From: Bacillota bacterium
GTDB taxonomy: Bacteria > Bacillota > Bacilli > Alicyclobacillales > SLC66
Assembly: GCA_021799325.1 (NCBI GenBank)
Contig: JAJZAS010000052.1
Span: 1 to 8,675 of the forward strand
Length of the DNA stretch: 8,675 nt
Reading direction: 5' to 3'
The notes under the pieces were generated by a model. It worked only from the letters and a program-made list of their open reading frames with translations, was not told where the DNA came from and made no database searches. The translations under genes were made by a program, and so were the position numbers. Positions 1-6,634 of this stretch are shown here, piece by piece (the first letter of the stretch is position 1; every line of letters begins with the position of its first letter).

Positions 1-745
1 TCGAACGAACATCATGTACGCGAAGAATATCAGTACCCCGCATAATCGCCACCGCCACAATGGCAGCTGTTCCTTCCAACCGCTCACTGACGGGAAGCCC
101 TAGCACATGGCCAATGACAGATTTTCGTGAAGGTCCAAGCAAAATAGGAAATGAATCAATCCTCATCTCGTCGATCCGATTGATTAGTTCTAAATTTTGT
201 GCTTGCGTTTTGCCAAACCCGACTCCCGGATCCAGAATGATCTGCCGCTCTGACATTCCTGCATGTAGCGCAGATTCCACACGATACTGCAACTGCTGAC
301 GAACTTCCTCTACTACATCTTTGCCTAAAAGAGGTGTTTCCGTTGAATTGTGCATCAGTACATACGCCGCACCAGAACCCGCTAGCACACGAAACATTTC
401 GGGATCAGCTAGGCCTCCCCAGATGTCATTGATCACCTTGGCCCCGTTATTTAGCGCCAATTCTGCAGATTTTGCCTTATAGGTATCCACGGAAATGGGA
501 ACAGATACCGCTTTCGATAACAGAGGTAAAATGACTTTCAGACGCGACCATTCTTCTTCCTCCGTTAGCGGCGTGAAGCCGGGCCTTGTGGATTCTGCAC
601 CCACATCGATAAAATCCGCGCCTTCTTCCTGCATTTCTAGTGCATGCGCCACAGCCTGATCTGATTCTACATAAGCGCCTCCGTCAGAAAAAGAGTCTGG
701 CGTGACATTGAGAATTCCCATTATTTTTGTTTTTTTATCGTACAT
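1..745 (-). CDS. folP: Dihydropteroate synthase FolP (3' end cut by window edge)
   Basis: FolP condenses 6-hydroxymethyl-dihydropterin diphosphate with p-aminobenzoate to give dihydropteroate in cytosolic folate synthesis, and is the sulfonamide target. My translation gives 248 uninterrupted residues ending at the window edge; perhaps 15-30 C-terminal residues are missing. TIM-barrel signatures appear in order: NVTPDSFSDGG (13-23), ESTRPG (51-56), SVDTYKA (85-91), NDIWGG (106-111), LMHN (130-133), DPGVGFGKT (172-180), SRKS (206-209) and RVHDV (242-246). The ATG at 745 is the only sensible start, because the cysK stop lies in the same frame two codons upstream. The N-terminus is therefore shorter than I recall for B. 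subtilis Sul. A ribosome binding site sits inside the end of cysK, so the two genes are probably co-transcribed. folB and folK would be expected further downstream. Identification is very secure. Confidence 0.96.
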   Translation of the reverse strand, partial: MYDKKTKIMGILNVTPDSFSDGGAYVESDQAVAHALEMQEEGADFIDVGAESTRPGFTPLTEEEEWSRLKVILPLLSKAVSVPISVDTYKAKSAELALNNGAKVINDIWGGLADPEMFRVLAGSGAAYVLMHNSTETPLLGKDVVEEVRQQLQYRVESALHAGMSERQIILDPGVGFGKTQAQNLELINRIDEMRIDSFPILLGPSRKSVIGHVLGLPVSERLEGTAAIVAVAIMRGTDILRVHDVRS

Positions 746-751
746 TGATCG

Positions 752-1684
752 CTAGCCTTCCCTATATAATGGCGTACTAAGATATCGCTCCCCATTTGAT
801 GGCGAAATCGTCACGATGCGATGGCCTTCACCCAATTCTTTAGCCACTTGCAACGCCGCAAAGACATTGGCTCCTGTACTGATCCCGCCAAGTATGCCCT
901 CCTCTTTTGCAAGTCGTCTCGCACAGGTAAACGCCTCTTCATCAGTGACTGTCATTACGCGATCGATTTTGTTCAAATTCACAATCTCCGGAATAAACCC
1001 GGCACCAATTCCCTGAATCTGAGTTTTCCCGGGCTTACCACCAGACAGCACGGGGGATGCATACGGCTCGACAGCGATCACCCGACAATGGGGAATGTGT
1101 TGCTTCAATGCCTCTCCCACCCCCATCAATGTGCCGCCTGTTCCCACGCCTGCCACAAACGCATCAAGGTGACCATCCATCTGCTTGATGATTTCCGGCC
1201 CAGTTGTCTCCCTATGCGCTTTCGCGTTATTTGGATTGTTAAATTGCTGCGGAATAAAATATTCTTGGGGAGCACTTTTTAAGAGGCTATTGGCCCGTTC
1301 GATTGCACCCGACATCCCCTTGTTGCCTGGCGTCAATATGATCCCTGCGCCATAAGCCTTCAACAATTGCATTCTCTCCCTGCTCATCGTGTCCGGCATC
1401 ACTAAAATGACCCTGTATCCTTTTTCGACGCCAACGAGCGCCAAGCCGATCCCTGTGTTACCACTAGTAGGCTCAACGATCGTCATCCCTTTTTGGAGAG
1501 CGCCGACTTTTTCTGCCTCATCCATCATTGATTTGGCAATGCGATCTTTGATGCTTCCGCCTGGGTTCATCCACTCGAGCTTAACCAATACATCCGCCAT
1601 GCCTTTTTCAACCAATCGGCGCAACCTGACCATTGGCGTTTTTCCAATAAGCTCTGAAACGCGGTCCACCACACGCAGTTCCAT
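752..1684 (-). CDS. cysK: Cysteine synthase A (O-acetylserine sulfhydrylase)
   Basis: This is a PLP-dependent enzyme making L-cysteine from O-acetyl-L-serine and sulfide in the cytosol. It has 310 residues, the usual CysK length. The PLP Schiff-base lysine is K46 in NPGGSIKDR (40-48). The substrate loop TSGNTG spans 73-78, the phosphate-binding glycine loop GVGTGG spans 179-184, and the PLP N1-contacting serine is expected at S269 in GGISTG. The segments SPVLSGGKPG (210-219), IQGIGAGF (223-230) and the C-terminal SNGERYLSTPLY closely resemble B. subtilis CysK. One difference is GGS before the lysine region, where I recall SSV in B. subtilis CysK; GGS is also common in cystathionine beta-synthase-type relatives. 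The ATG at 1684 has GGAGG 7 nt upstream (1692-1696). It lies 19 bases after hslO and ends in TAG, in frame with folP six bases on. No CBS domains follow, so CysK is preferred over cystathionine beta-synthase. Confidence 0.94.
   Translation of the reverse strand: MELRVVDRVSELIGKTPMVRLRRLVEKGMADVLVKLEWMNPGGSIKDRIAKSMMDEAEKVGALQKGMTIVEPTSGNTGIGLALVGVEKGYRVILVMPDTMSRERMQLLKAYGAGIILTPGNKGMSGAIERANSLLKSAPQEYFIPQQFNNPNNAKAHRETTGPEIIKQMDGHLDAFVAGVGTGGTLMGVGEALKQHIPHCRVIAVEPYASPVLSGGKPGKTQIQGIGAGFIPEIVNLNKIDRVMTVTDEEAFTCARRLAKEEGILGGISTGANVFAALQVAKELGEGHRIVTISPSNGERYLSTPLYREG
756..762 (-). promoter_or_regulatory. Ribosome binding site of folP, inside cysK 3' end
   Basis: On the minus strand this reads GGGAAGG, 10 nt upstream of the folP ATG at 745. 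It lies within the last codons of cysK. folP translation initiation is therefore built into the cysK reading frame, which suggests co-transcription and perhaps coupling. The AAGG core is only a moderate match to the anti-Shine-Dalgarno sequence. Confidence 0.6.
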
Positions 1685-1703
1685 CGTATTGCCTCCATTC
1701 CCC

Positions 1704-2591
1704 TTAATGAGACGCCTGTTCTCTTAATTCCACCAATTCATCCTTGTTGAAATAATACTTCTCCGAACAAAAATGACAGACCAGTTCTGCCTCGCCGTCT
1801 TCTTCAATCATGTTGTCCAATTCTTCTTTTCCCAGTGAAATGAGTACGCCGGCCAGTCGAGGCTTATTGCAGGTGCAACGAAATTCCACGGGTCTGCGCT
1901 CCAGTATTTTGACATCACCAGGAAATAGCCGCTCTAAAATTTGTTCTGGTGCGATGCCTTCGTGTAGCAGTGACGACACTTGCGGCAATTGCTGCAGCGC
2001 CGCCTCCGCCTCTGTAATTTCTGCTTCACTCGCCCCTGGCAACAACTGCACCATGACACCGCCTGATGCAAGCACAGACAGGTCAGGAGCCACCAGCACC
2101 CCTACCGCAACAGCAGAAGGCATTTGTTCAGACGCTGTAAAGTAATAAGTAAAATCATCGCCAATTTCGCCGCTGACAAGCGGCACACTGCCACGATAAG
2201 GCTCGCGTAATCCCAAGTCTTTGATCACATAAAGCGATCCATTCTTGCCCACCGCTTCTCCAACAGGAAGTTTACCTTTTTTGTTGAGCGGAAGGTCCAC
2301 ATGTGGTTCCGTGACATATCCCCGAATATACCCCTCACCAGTTGCCACCACCAGCACATTGCCAAGTGGACCGCCACCCTGAACCTGCAGGGTGATTTGA
2401 TGCCTTTCATCCTTCAATGTGGCATAGAGCATCGAAGCCACACTGACCACCCGTCCCAAGGCTGCCGTGGCAACTGGCCAGGTGTCATGCCTTTGCTGTA
2501 ATTCTCCCGCAATCCCCTTGGTGGTCGTTGCATAGGCAAGGATGTGATCATTTTTGGCGGTAGCTACCACCACGTAATCAGTCGTATTCAT
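1704..2591 (-). CDS. hslO: Hsp33 redox-regulated chaperone
   Basis: Hsp33 is a cytosolic holdase. It is inactive when reduced and zinc-bound, and becomes active when oxidation and unfolding release the zinc and expose its binding surface. The 295-residue length is normal. The N-terminal chaperone core occupies about 1-180, with glycine-rich segments such as QGGGPLGN (71-78) and EPYRGSVPLVSGEIGDD (130-146). A linker follows, then the C-terminal zinc switch: C239 and C241 (CTC) and C272 and C275 (CHFC), spaced CXC-X30-CXXC. All four ligands are intact, so the redox switch should work. The ATG at 2591 has GGAG at spacing 9 (2601-2604) inside a longer purine run. The gene is followed after 19 bases by cysK and preceded by a 104-base gap with a promoter-like element and a dyad, so it probably heads its own transcript. 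In B. subtilis coaX sits between ftsH and hslO; here it does not. Confidence 0.96.
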   Translation of the reverse strand: MNTTDYVVVATAKNDHILAYATTTKGIAGELQQRHDTWPVATAALGRVVSVASMLYATLKDERHQITLQVQGGGPLGNVLVVATGEGYIRGYVTEPHVDLPLNKKGKLPVGEAVGKNGSLYVIKDLGLREPYRGSVPLVSGEIGDDFTYYFTASEQMPSAVAVGVLVAPDLSVLASGGVMVQLLPGASEAEITEAEAALQQLPQVSSLLHEGIAPEQILERLFPGDVKILERRPVEFRCTCNKPRLAGVLISLGKEELDNMIEEDGEAELVCHFCSEKYYFNKDELVELREQASH

Positions 2592-2621
2592 ACGTTACTT
2601 CTCCACCTCTTTTAGTCCCCA

Positions 2622-2653
2622 ATTATAGCGACAGGTATATTGGACAATGCCAA
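2622..2653 (-). promoter_or_regulatory. Candidate promoter of the hslO-cysK-folP segment
   Basis: The minus strand carries a perfect -10 hexamer TATAAT at 2627-2622, about 30 bases upstream of the hslO start codon, leaving room for a short leader and the ribosome binding site. The best -35 match is TTGGCA at 2653-2648 (5 of 6 to consensus), but the spacer is 20 bp, longer than the usual 16-18. At 17 bp spacing the hexamer is a poor match. An overlapping dyad covers the -35 and most of the spacer. The promoter may be weak, activator-dependent or repressed. This is sequence inspection only; no start site is known. Confidence 0.5.
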
Positions 2654-2661
2654 TATACCTG
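2632..2661. repeat. Perfect 12-bp inverted repeat (operator-like dyad or hairpin)
   Basis: CAGGTATATTGG at 2632-2643 and its exact reverse complement CCAATATACCTG at 2650-2661 are separated by six bases. The element lies in the ftsH-hslO gap, four bases upstream of the TATAAT that could serve hslO. On the transcribed strand no T-run follows, so it does not look like an intrinsic terminator of ftsH. It could be a dimeric repressor or activator site, or an RNA hairpin protecting the ftsH 3' end. The half-site does not match any Bacillus regulator box that I can recall. Confidence 0.75.
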
Positions 2662-2689
2662 ATTTTGATTATTCATTCGTATTGACAAC

Positions 2690-2706
2690 GTCTTTCTAAG
2701 AAAGAC
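2690..2706 (-). repeat. Short hairpin over the ftsH stop codon
   Basis: On the minus strand GTCTTTC and GAAAGAC flank the three bases TTA, giving a 7-bp stem with a minimal loop that contains the start of the ftsH TAG stop. At DNA level it is a 17-base palindrome with one central base. No U-tract follows, so it is unlikely to terminate transcription alone. It could slow ribosomes or nucleases at the ftsH end, or be fortuitous. Confidence 0.4.
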
Positions 2707-4585
2707 TTGGCGTAGGGTCATCTCCAAAAGGATTGCGACCACTGATCGTAATCTTCGGTCCTTCCTCCTCATTATCCCCTTCGACCAGTCTGCCATACTC
2801 CATCAACTGCCTGATTTGCTCTCCATCAAGCGTCTCTTTCTCAAGCAATACGGTGGCTAATAGGTCCAGTTTGTCTCTATGGTCATTAAGTAAAGTTCGA
2901 GTGCGCTCATAACATTCATCCACAATGTTGCGCATTTCCTTGTCGATCTCATGAGCAATGGCATCACTGTAGTTCTGCTCAGAGGTAAAATCCCTCCCCA
3001 GAAAGACCTGACCTTGGCGATGGCCAAATTGCATCGGCCCCAATTTATCGCTCATTCCAAACTCGGTAATCATACGTCTTACAATTTGCGTTACCCTCTC
3101 GAGGTCATTGGAAGCGCCAGTGCTTATCTCACCGAGCACAATCTCCTCAGATACACGGCCACCAAGTAGTTCCACCACCTGATCAAGGATATCCTCCTTG
3201 GTCATGAAGCGCCTATCTTCTTTAGGAAGGCTGACCGTATAACCTCCTGCCATACCGCGTGGAATGATGGTCACTTTATGCACGACACTGCCGTTCTTGA
3301 GGAAATAACCCGCAATCGCATGACCGCCTTCATGGTAGGCAACGAGGCGTTTTTCCTTATCGCTGATCACCTGGCTGCGTTTTTCAGGCCCGGCGATGAC
3401 GCGATCGATGGCATCGTCAATTTCGTTCAATTCGATGACCGACTTGTTTCTGCGCGCTGTTAAAAGAGCCGCTTCATTCAAAACATTCTCCAGATCAGCA
3501 CCGGTGAATCCCGGGGTTCTTTTTGCAATGATATCCAGGTTGATGTCTTTAGAAACCGGTTTGTTGCGGGAGTGAACGCGCAGAATTTGCTCTCTTCCGC
3601 GTACATCCGGACGATCAACGACGATTTGCCGGTCAAAACGCCCCGGTCGCAATAGCGCAGGGTCAAGGATGTCTGGTCGGTTGGTCGCCGCAACAATAAT
3701 GATACCATCATTGCCATTAAATCCATCCATCTCTACGAGCAATTGGTTCAGGGTTTGTTCACGTTCATCATGTCCGCCACCAAGTCCAGCTCCGCGCTGC
3801 CTGCCAACGGCATCAATCTCATCAATGAACACGATACAGGGTGCGTTCTTCTTGGCATTCTCGAATAAATCCCGAACACGGGAGGCACCGACACCAACGA
3901 ACATCTCCACAAAGTCCGAACCGCTGATGCTAAAGAACGGAACTCCCGCTTCCCCAGCCACTGCTCTGGCAAGCAGTGTTTTACCCGTTCCAGGTGGCCC
4001 CACCAGCAGGACACCTTTAGGTATTCTCGCCCCTACTGCGGAAAACTTGCGAGGATCTTTGAGGAAATCCACCACTTCGACCAATTCGTCTTTTTCCTCT
4101 TCCGCTCCTGCCACATCGTTGAAGGTCACGCGTTTCTTATCTTCAGTATACAAACGCGCCCGGCTCTTCCCGAAATTCATCACCCTGTTGCCGCCGCCCT
4201 GCCCCTGATTGAAGAGGAAGAACAACACAACGATCACGAGCAATATTGGCAACGCCGTTGAAATGATGTTGATCCACGAGGAACCTTTGGGCGGTGTATT
4301 GATGGACACTTGAGGCAATTTACTCAGACTGTTGACCACCTGGTCGCTGTAAAGCGCGCGAGAGGTGAATGTAGTGCCGTCTGTCAAGGTCCCATCCAGT
4401 TGCAGGGAGATCCCATCCGGTGTCACGTATAGCTGTTTAATGTCATGGTTTTGCACGTCAGAAATAAACTGACTCCACGTCAGGACTGTCTTTTGTTGGT
4501 TGTCCGACATGATATACTGCAAAACTCCAATAATGACAAGTAAAATGAGCACATAGAACAAAGCGCTCTGATAAAAGCGTTTCAT
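2696..4585 (-). CDS. ftsH: ATP-dependent zinc metalloprotease FtsH
   Basis: FtsH is a hexameric membrane-anchored AAA+ protease that extracts and degrades membrane and regulatory proteins. In B. subtilis it affects sporulation and stress responses. The 629 residues are typical. Two membrane segments (about 7-25 and 106-126) flank a short extracytoplasmic domain. The AAA module shows Walker A GPPGTGKT (196-203), the pore loop FVGVG (229-233), Walker B VFIDEIDA (252-259) and the second region of homology with arginine fingers R313 and R316. The protease domain has HEGGH (418-422) with E419 catalytic, and D494 is the likely third zinc ligand. The tail is acidic and ends in a Pro/Ser-rich stretch. 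The ATG at 4585 has an excellent GAGGAGGT (4591-4598) five bases upstream. An extended -10 element in the gap from hpt suggests a separate promoter. All catalytic residues are present. Confidence 0.98.
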   Translation of the reverse strand: MKRFYQSALFYVLILLVIIGVLQYIMSDNQQKTVLTWSQFISDVQNHDIKQLYVTPDGISLQLDGTLTDGTTFTSRALYSDQVVNSLSKLPQVSINTPPKGSSWINIISTALPILLVIVVLFFLFNQGQGGGNRVMNFGKSRARLYTEDKKRVTFNDVAGAEEEKDELVEVVDFLKDPRKFSAVGARIPKGVLLVGPPGTGKTLLARAVAGEAGVPFFSISGSDFVEMFVGVGASRVRDLFENAKKNAPCIVFIDEIDAVGRQRGAGLGGGHDEREQTLNQLLVEMDGFNGNDGIIIVAATNRPDILDPALLRPGRFDRQIVVDRPDVRGREQILRVHSRNKPVSKDINLDIIAKRTPGFTGADLENVLNEAALLTARRNKSVIELNEIDDAIDRVIAGPEKRSQVISDKEKRLVAYHEGGHAIAGYFLKNGSVVHKVTIIPRGMAGGYTVSLPKEDRRFMTKEDILDQVVELLGGRVSEEIVLGEISTGASNDLERVTQIVRRMITEFGMSDKLGPMQFGHRQGQVFLGRDFTSEQNYSDAIAHEIDKEMRNIVDECYERTRTLLNDHRDKLDLLATVLLEKETLDGEQIRQLMEYGRLVEGDNEEEGPKITISGRNPFGDDPTPSLS

Positions 4586-4615
4586 CCCTTACCTCCTCTC
4601 GGTTAAGGCGGAAAT

Positions 4616-4624
4616 ATTGTAACA
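4616..4624 (-). promoter_or_regulatory. Candidate extended -10 promoter of ftsH
   Basis: The minus strand reads TGTTACAAT: a TGN extension followed by TACAAT (5 of 6 to TATAAT). It lies in the 78-base gap between hpt and ftsH, about 30 bases upstream of the ftsH ATG and just before its strong ribosome binding site. No good -35 is present at 16-18 bp, which fits an extended -10 type. In B. subtilis ftsH has its own promoter and has been reported to respond to the TilS-Hpt pair encoded just upstream. Whether that holds here is inference. Confidence 0.45.
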
Positions 4625-4663
4625 TAATCTCAGCAAAAATAACATGCAGCGAAGTGTATGCCT

Positions 4664-5218
4664 TTACCTATGATTTGAATCCTTGTATACTGATTCTTTT
4701 AATACTCCTACGTAAGGAAGATGGCGATAATGCTCCGCATAGTCCAGTCCATATCCCACCAAAAAACGATTGGGGACCGTCAGCCCAAAGTAGTCGGGCG
4801 CAATGTCGACTTTTCTTCCGCCCGGCTTGTCAAATGCGGCAGCAATTTTGACAGAACGTGCCTTTCGGTGAAGGAGCGATTCACGCAAGTACTGAAGCGT
4901 TAAGCCACTATCCACAATATCCTCCACAATCAATACATCTCTGTCTTCAACAGGACGCTCCAAATCCTTCAGAATTCGCACAACGCCCGAGGACTGCGTC
5001 GAAGACCCATAACTGGAAATCGCCATAAAATCCATTTCAAGTGGAATCTCCAAATGACGCACCAAATCGGCCATAAAAATATAGGCCCCTTTCAGCACGC
5101 CAACCACGAGTGGATTTTTCCCTTTAAAATCAATGGTGATTTGTTTGGCCAAAGCCTCCACACGGGCCTGTATTTGTTCGGATGTAAACAGAATTTCTTC
5201 TAAATCTTCTTTCAACAC
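4664..5218 (-). CDS. hpt: Hypoxanthine(-guanine) phosphoribosyltransferase
   Basis: Hpt salvages hypoxanthine and guanine with PRPP to give IMP and GMP in the cytosol. In Bacillota the enzyme is a known (p)ppGpp target. The 184 residues fit bacterial HPRTs. Visible elements are LKGAYIFMADL (42-52), the flexible loop SSYGSSTQSSG (68-78), the PRPP-binding signature VLIVEDIVDSGLTL (95-108) with the acidic pair E99-D100, and the base-binding segment FLVGYGLDYAEHYRHLPYVG (152-171). The start is a GTG at 5218, only 4 nt after AGGAGG. The next codon is TTG at 5215 with spacing 7, so the true start could be one codon later. The gene follows tilS after 15 bases, the conserved tilS-hpt arrangement, and precedes ftsH. 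This neighbourhood supports hpt over other phosphoribosyltransferases. Confidence 0.96.
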   Translation of the reverse strand: MLKEDLEEILFTSEQIQARVEALAKQITIDFKGKNPLVVGVLKGAYIFMADLVRHLEIPLEMDFMAISSYGSSTQSSGVVRILKDLERPVEDRDVLIVEDIVDSGLTLQYLRESLLHRKARSVKIAAAFDKPGGRKVDIAPDYFGLTVPNRFLVGYGLDYAEHYRHLPYVGVLKESVYKDSNHR

Positions 5219-5222
5219 AAAT

Positions 5223-5228
5223 CCTCCT
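5223..5228 (-). promoter_or_regulatory. Ribosome binding site of hpt
   Basis: AGGAGG on the minus strand lies 4 nt before the GTG at 5218 and 7 nt before the adjacent TTG at 5215. The strong match shows that the gene starts here with a non-ATG codon. The short spacing to GTG leaves a one-codon ambiguity. The site falls in the 15-base gap after the tilS stop. Confidence 0.75.
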
Positions 5229-5233
5229 ACTCG

Positions 5234-6634
5234 CTAATCTTCCATAGCGGGGCGAACTGATACGCGAAGCGCCAGTGGAATATCTTTCCTCACGAGATGT
5301 GCGCGGCTACGGACCAGACCCGGTACCCAAACGACTTCCTTTCCAATGGCAAACACCGGATAGCTTCGTCTCCACTCACGTATTATCTTATGATCAATAA
5401 ACACATCCGACAGCAATTTGCTGCCTTCCATGCCAAACGGCTTGATCCGGTCTCCTTCTTGCCACCCGCGAACCACCAGTTCTGGTTCATCCTCGAGTGA
5501 AAACCATGCGTCCCACAGTGTGCGGGAAAATTCACTTGGCATCTCGACTACCAATGATTCTATCAGCCATTTTAGCCCTCTAATAGAAAAAAAAGAAGCC
5601 CTATCCACGGTGGCTGGCGTCCATCGGATTACTGGGGCATATTCGCTTCGTTCATCTCTCATAACTTCCAGACTTGCATTTTGTATAACAAGCTGAAACC
5701 CGCCCTTGAGAGTACGCCTACCACGACCGCGCGTGATAAAAAGTCGCACAGCTTCGACTTCGTCATATCCAAATTGTAACTTGTCGTCAATACACTCTAA
5801 TACTAATTTAACAACTCTTCGTTGTAAAGCAAGCGGGAGTCGCAAAAACGCTTCCTGATCATATCTGGCCAGTCGATGGGAGCATTTTACGTTCAATGCG
5901 ACAAAATCCTCGGACAATTTGGCCATTAGTTCATTTTCCGCCCGGACAATCTCTGCTTCATGCGCCAATGTATTCACAATCGAAGGATTATAGTACGCTT
6001 CCAAATGCGGAATCAGTTCGTGGCGTATGCGATTGCGTCTATAATCGAGCAAGGTATTGGTCTCATCTTCTTCATAGGGAAGCGAGTGCTGCTTCGCATA
6101 CTCCAACAAGTCCTTTTTAGCCACTTGCAGCAGTGGTCTGATGACATACACGCCTTGTAACTTTCGTAATGGTAAAATGCCCGCGAGTCCCTGAAGTCCC
6201 GTTCCCCGCAGCAACCGGTCAAGTACAGTTTCTGCTTGGTCGTCCATGTGGTGGGCTGTAGCAATGATCGGCGATTCATAAGTCGCAGCAACTTCCATTA
6301 ATTGCTCGTAGCGAAGCCTCCTTGCGGTGGTTTCCACAGACTCACCCGATGTTTTTGCCGCCTCTGGCACATTTACCTTTTTCAAAACGAATGTGCATTT
6401 GTAGTGTGCTGCCATTTGCCTTACCAATTCTGCATCTCTCGTCGCCGTCTCACGAATTCCATGATGAACATGGGCCACCACTAATTGATACGACCATGTG
6501 ACCCGCAACTGAACCAGTAGATGCAAGAGAGCCATCGAATCAGCCCCACCACTGACTGCTGCAACGATGGTGCAAAATGGCATGGATGCCTTCGCTACCT
6601 GCAGTTCGCTCTCCACCAATTCAACGAGCTCCAT
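5234..6634 (-). CDS. tilS: tRNA(Ile)-lysidine synthetase TilS
   Basis: TilS attaches lysine to C34 of the CAU-anticodon tRNA-Ile using ATP. The resulting lysidine makes the tRNA read AUA and be charged with isoleucine; the gene is essential in most bacteria. The N-terminal PP-loop ATPase carries SGGADS (28-33), VAHVHHGIR (53-61) and AHHMDDQAET (127-136). RNRIRHELIPHL (200-211) is typical of the family. The central TilS domain spans about 220-330. The C-terminal domain has RGWQEGDRIKPFG (389-401) and KLLSDVFIDHKI (406-417). The 466-residue length matches the long Bacillus form rather than short cyanobacterial forms. The ATG at 6634 has GGAGG ten bases upstream (6645-6649). The first 14 bases overlap the end of the upstream exporter gene. 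hpt follows directly; TilS and Hpt have been reported to interact in B. subtilis. Confidence 0.97.
   Translation of the reverse strand: MELVELVESELQVAKASMPFCTIVAAVSGGADSMALLHLLVQLRVTWSYQLVVAHVHHGIRETATRDAELVRQMAAHYKCTFVLKKVNVPEAAKTSGESVETTARRLRYEQLMEVAATYESPIIATAHHMDDQAETVLDRLLRGTGLQGLAGILPLRKLQGVYVIRPLLQVAKKDLLEYAKQHSLPYEEDETNTLLDYRRNRIRHELIPHLEAYYNPSIVNTLAHEAEIVRAENELMAKLSEDFVALNVKCSHRLARYDQEAFLRLPLALQRRVVKLVLECIDDKLQFGYDEVEAVRLFITRGRGRRTLKGGFQLVIQNASLEVMRDERSEYAPVIRWTPATVDRASFFSIRGLKWLIESLVVEMPSEFSRTLWDAWFSLEDEPELVVRGWQEGDRIKPFGMEGSKLLSDVFIDHKIIREWRRSYPVFAIGKEVVWVPGLVRSRAHLVRKDIPLALRVSVRPAMED

Noticed and set aside
1..745. A frameshift or pseudogene in folP, suspected because no complete reading frame closes there
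   Set aside because: Reading the minus strand codon by codon gives 248 uninterrupted residues with all DHPS motifs. The frame simply runs off the window.
821..1282. A 153-codon open frame on the plus strand opposite cysK
   Set aside because: It is fully antisense to an intact cysK. Its His- and Cys-rich composition is typical of a shadow frame, and no matching neighbours lie on that strand.
2632..2675. The hslO-upstream dyad as an intrinsic terminator of ftsH
   Set aside because: On the transcribed minus strand the stem is AT-rich and followed by TCGCTATAAT, not a T-run. T-rich sequence follows only on the plus strand, where no gene is read.
3310..3340. FtsH HEGGH instead of the more usual HEAGH as a defect
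   Set aside because: The zinc histidines and catalytic glutamate of HEXXH are intact, and glycine at a variable position is tolerated.
3669..4208. A 179-codon open frame on the plus strand opposite ftsH
   Set aside because: It lies antisense to the highly conserved AAA domain of ftsH. The translation is low-complexity Ser/Pro-rich and resembles no family.
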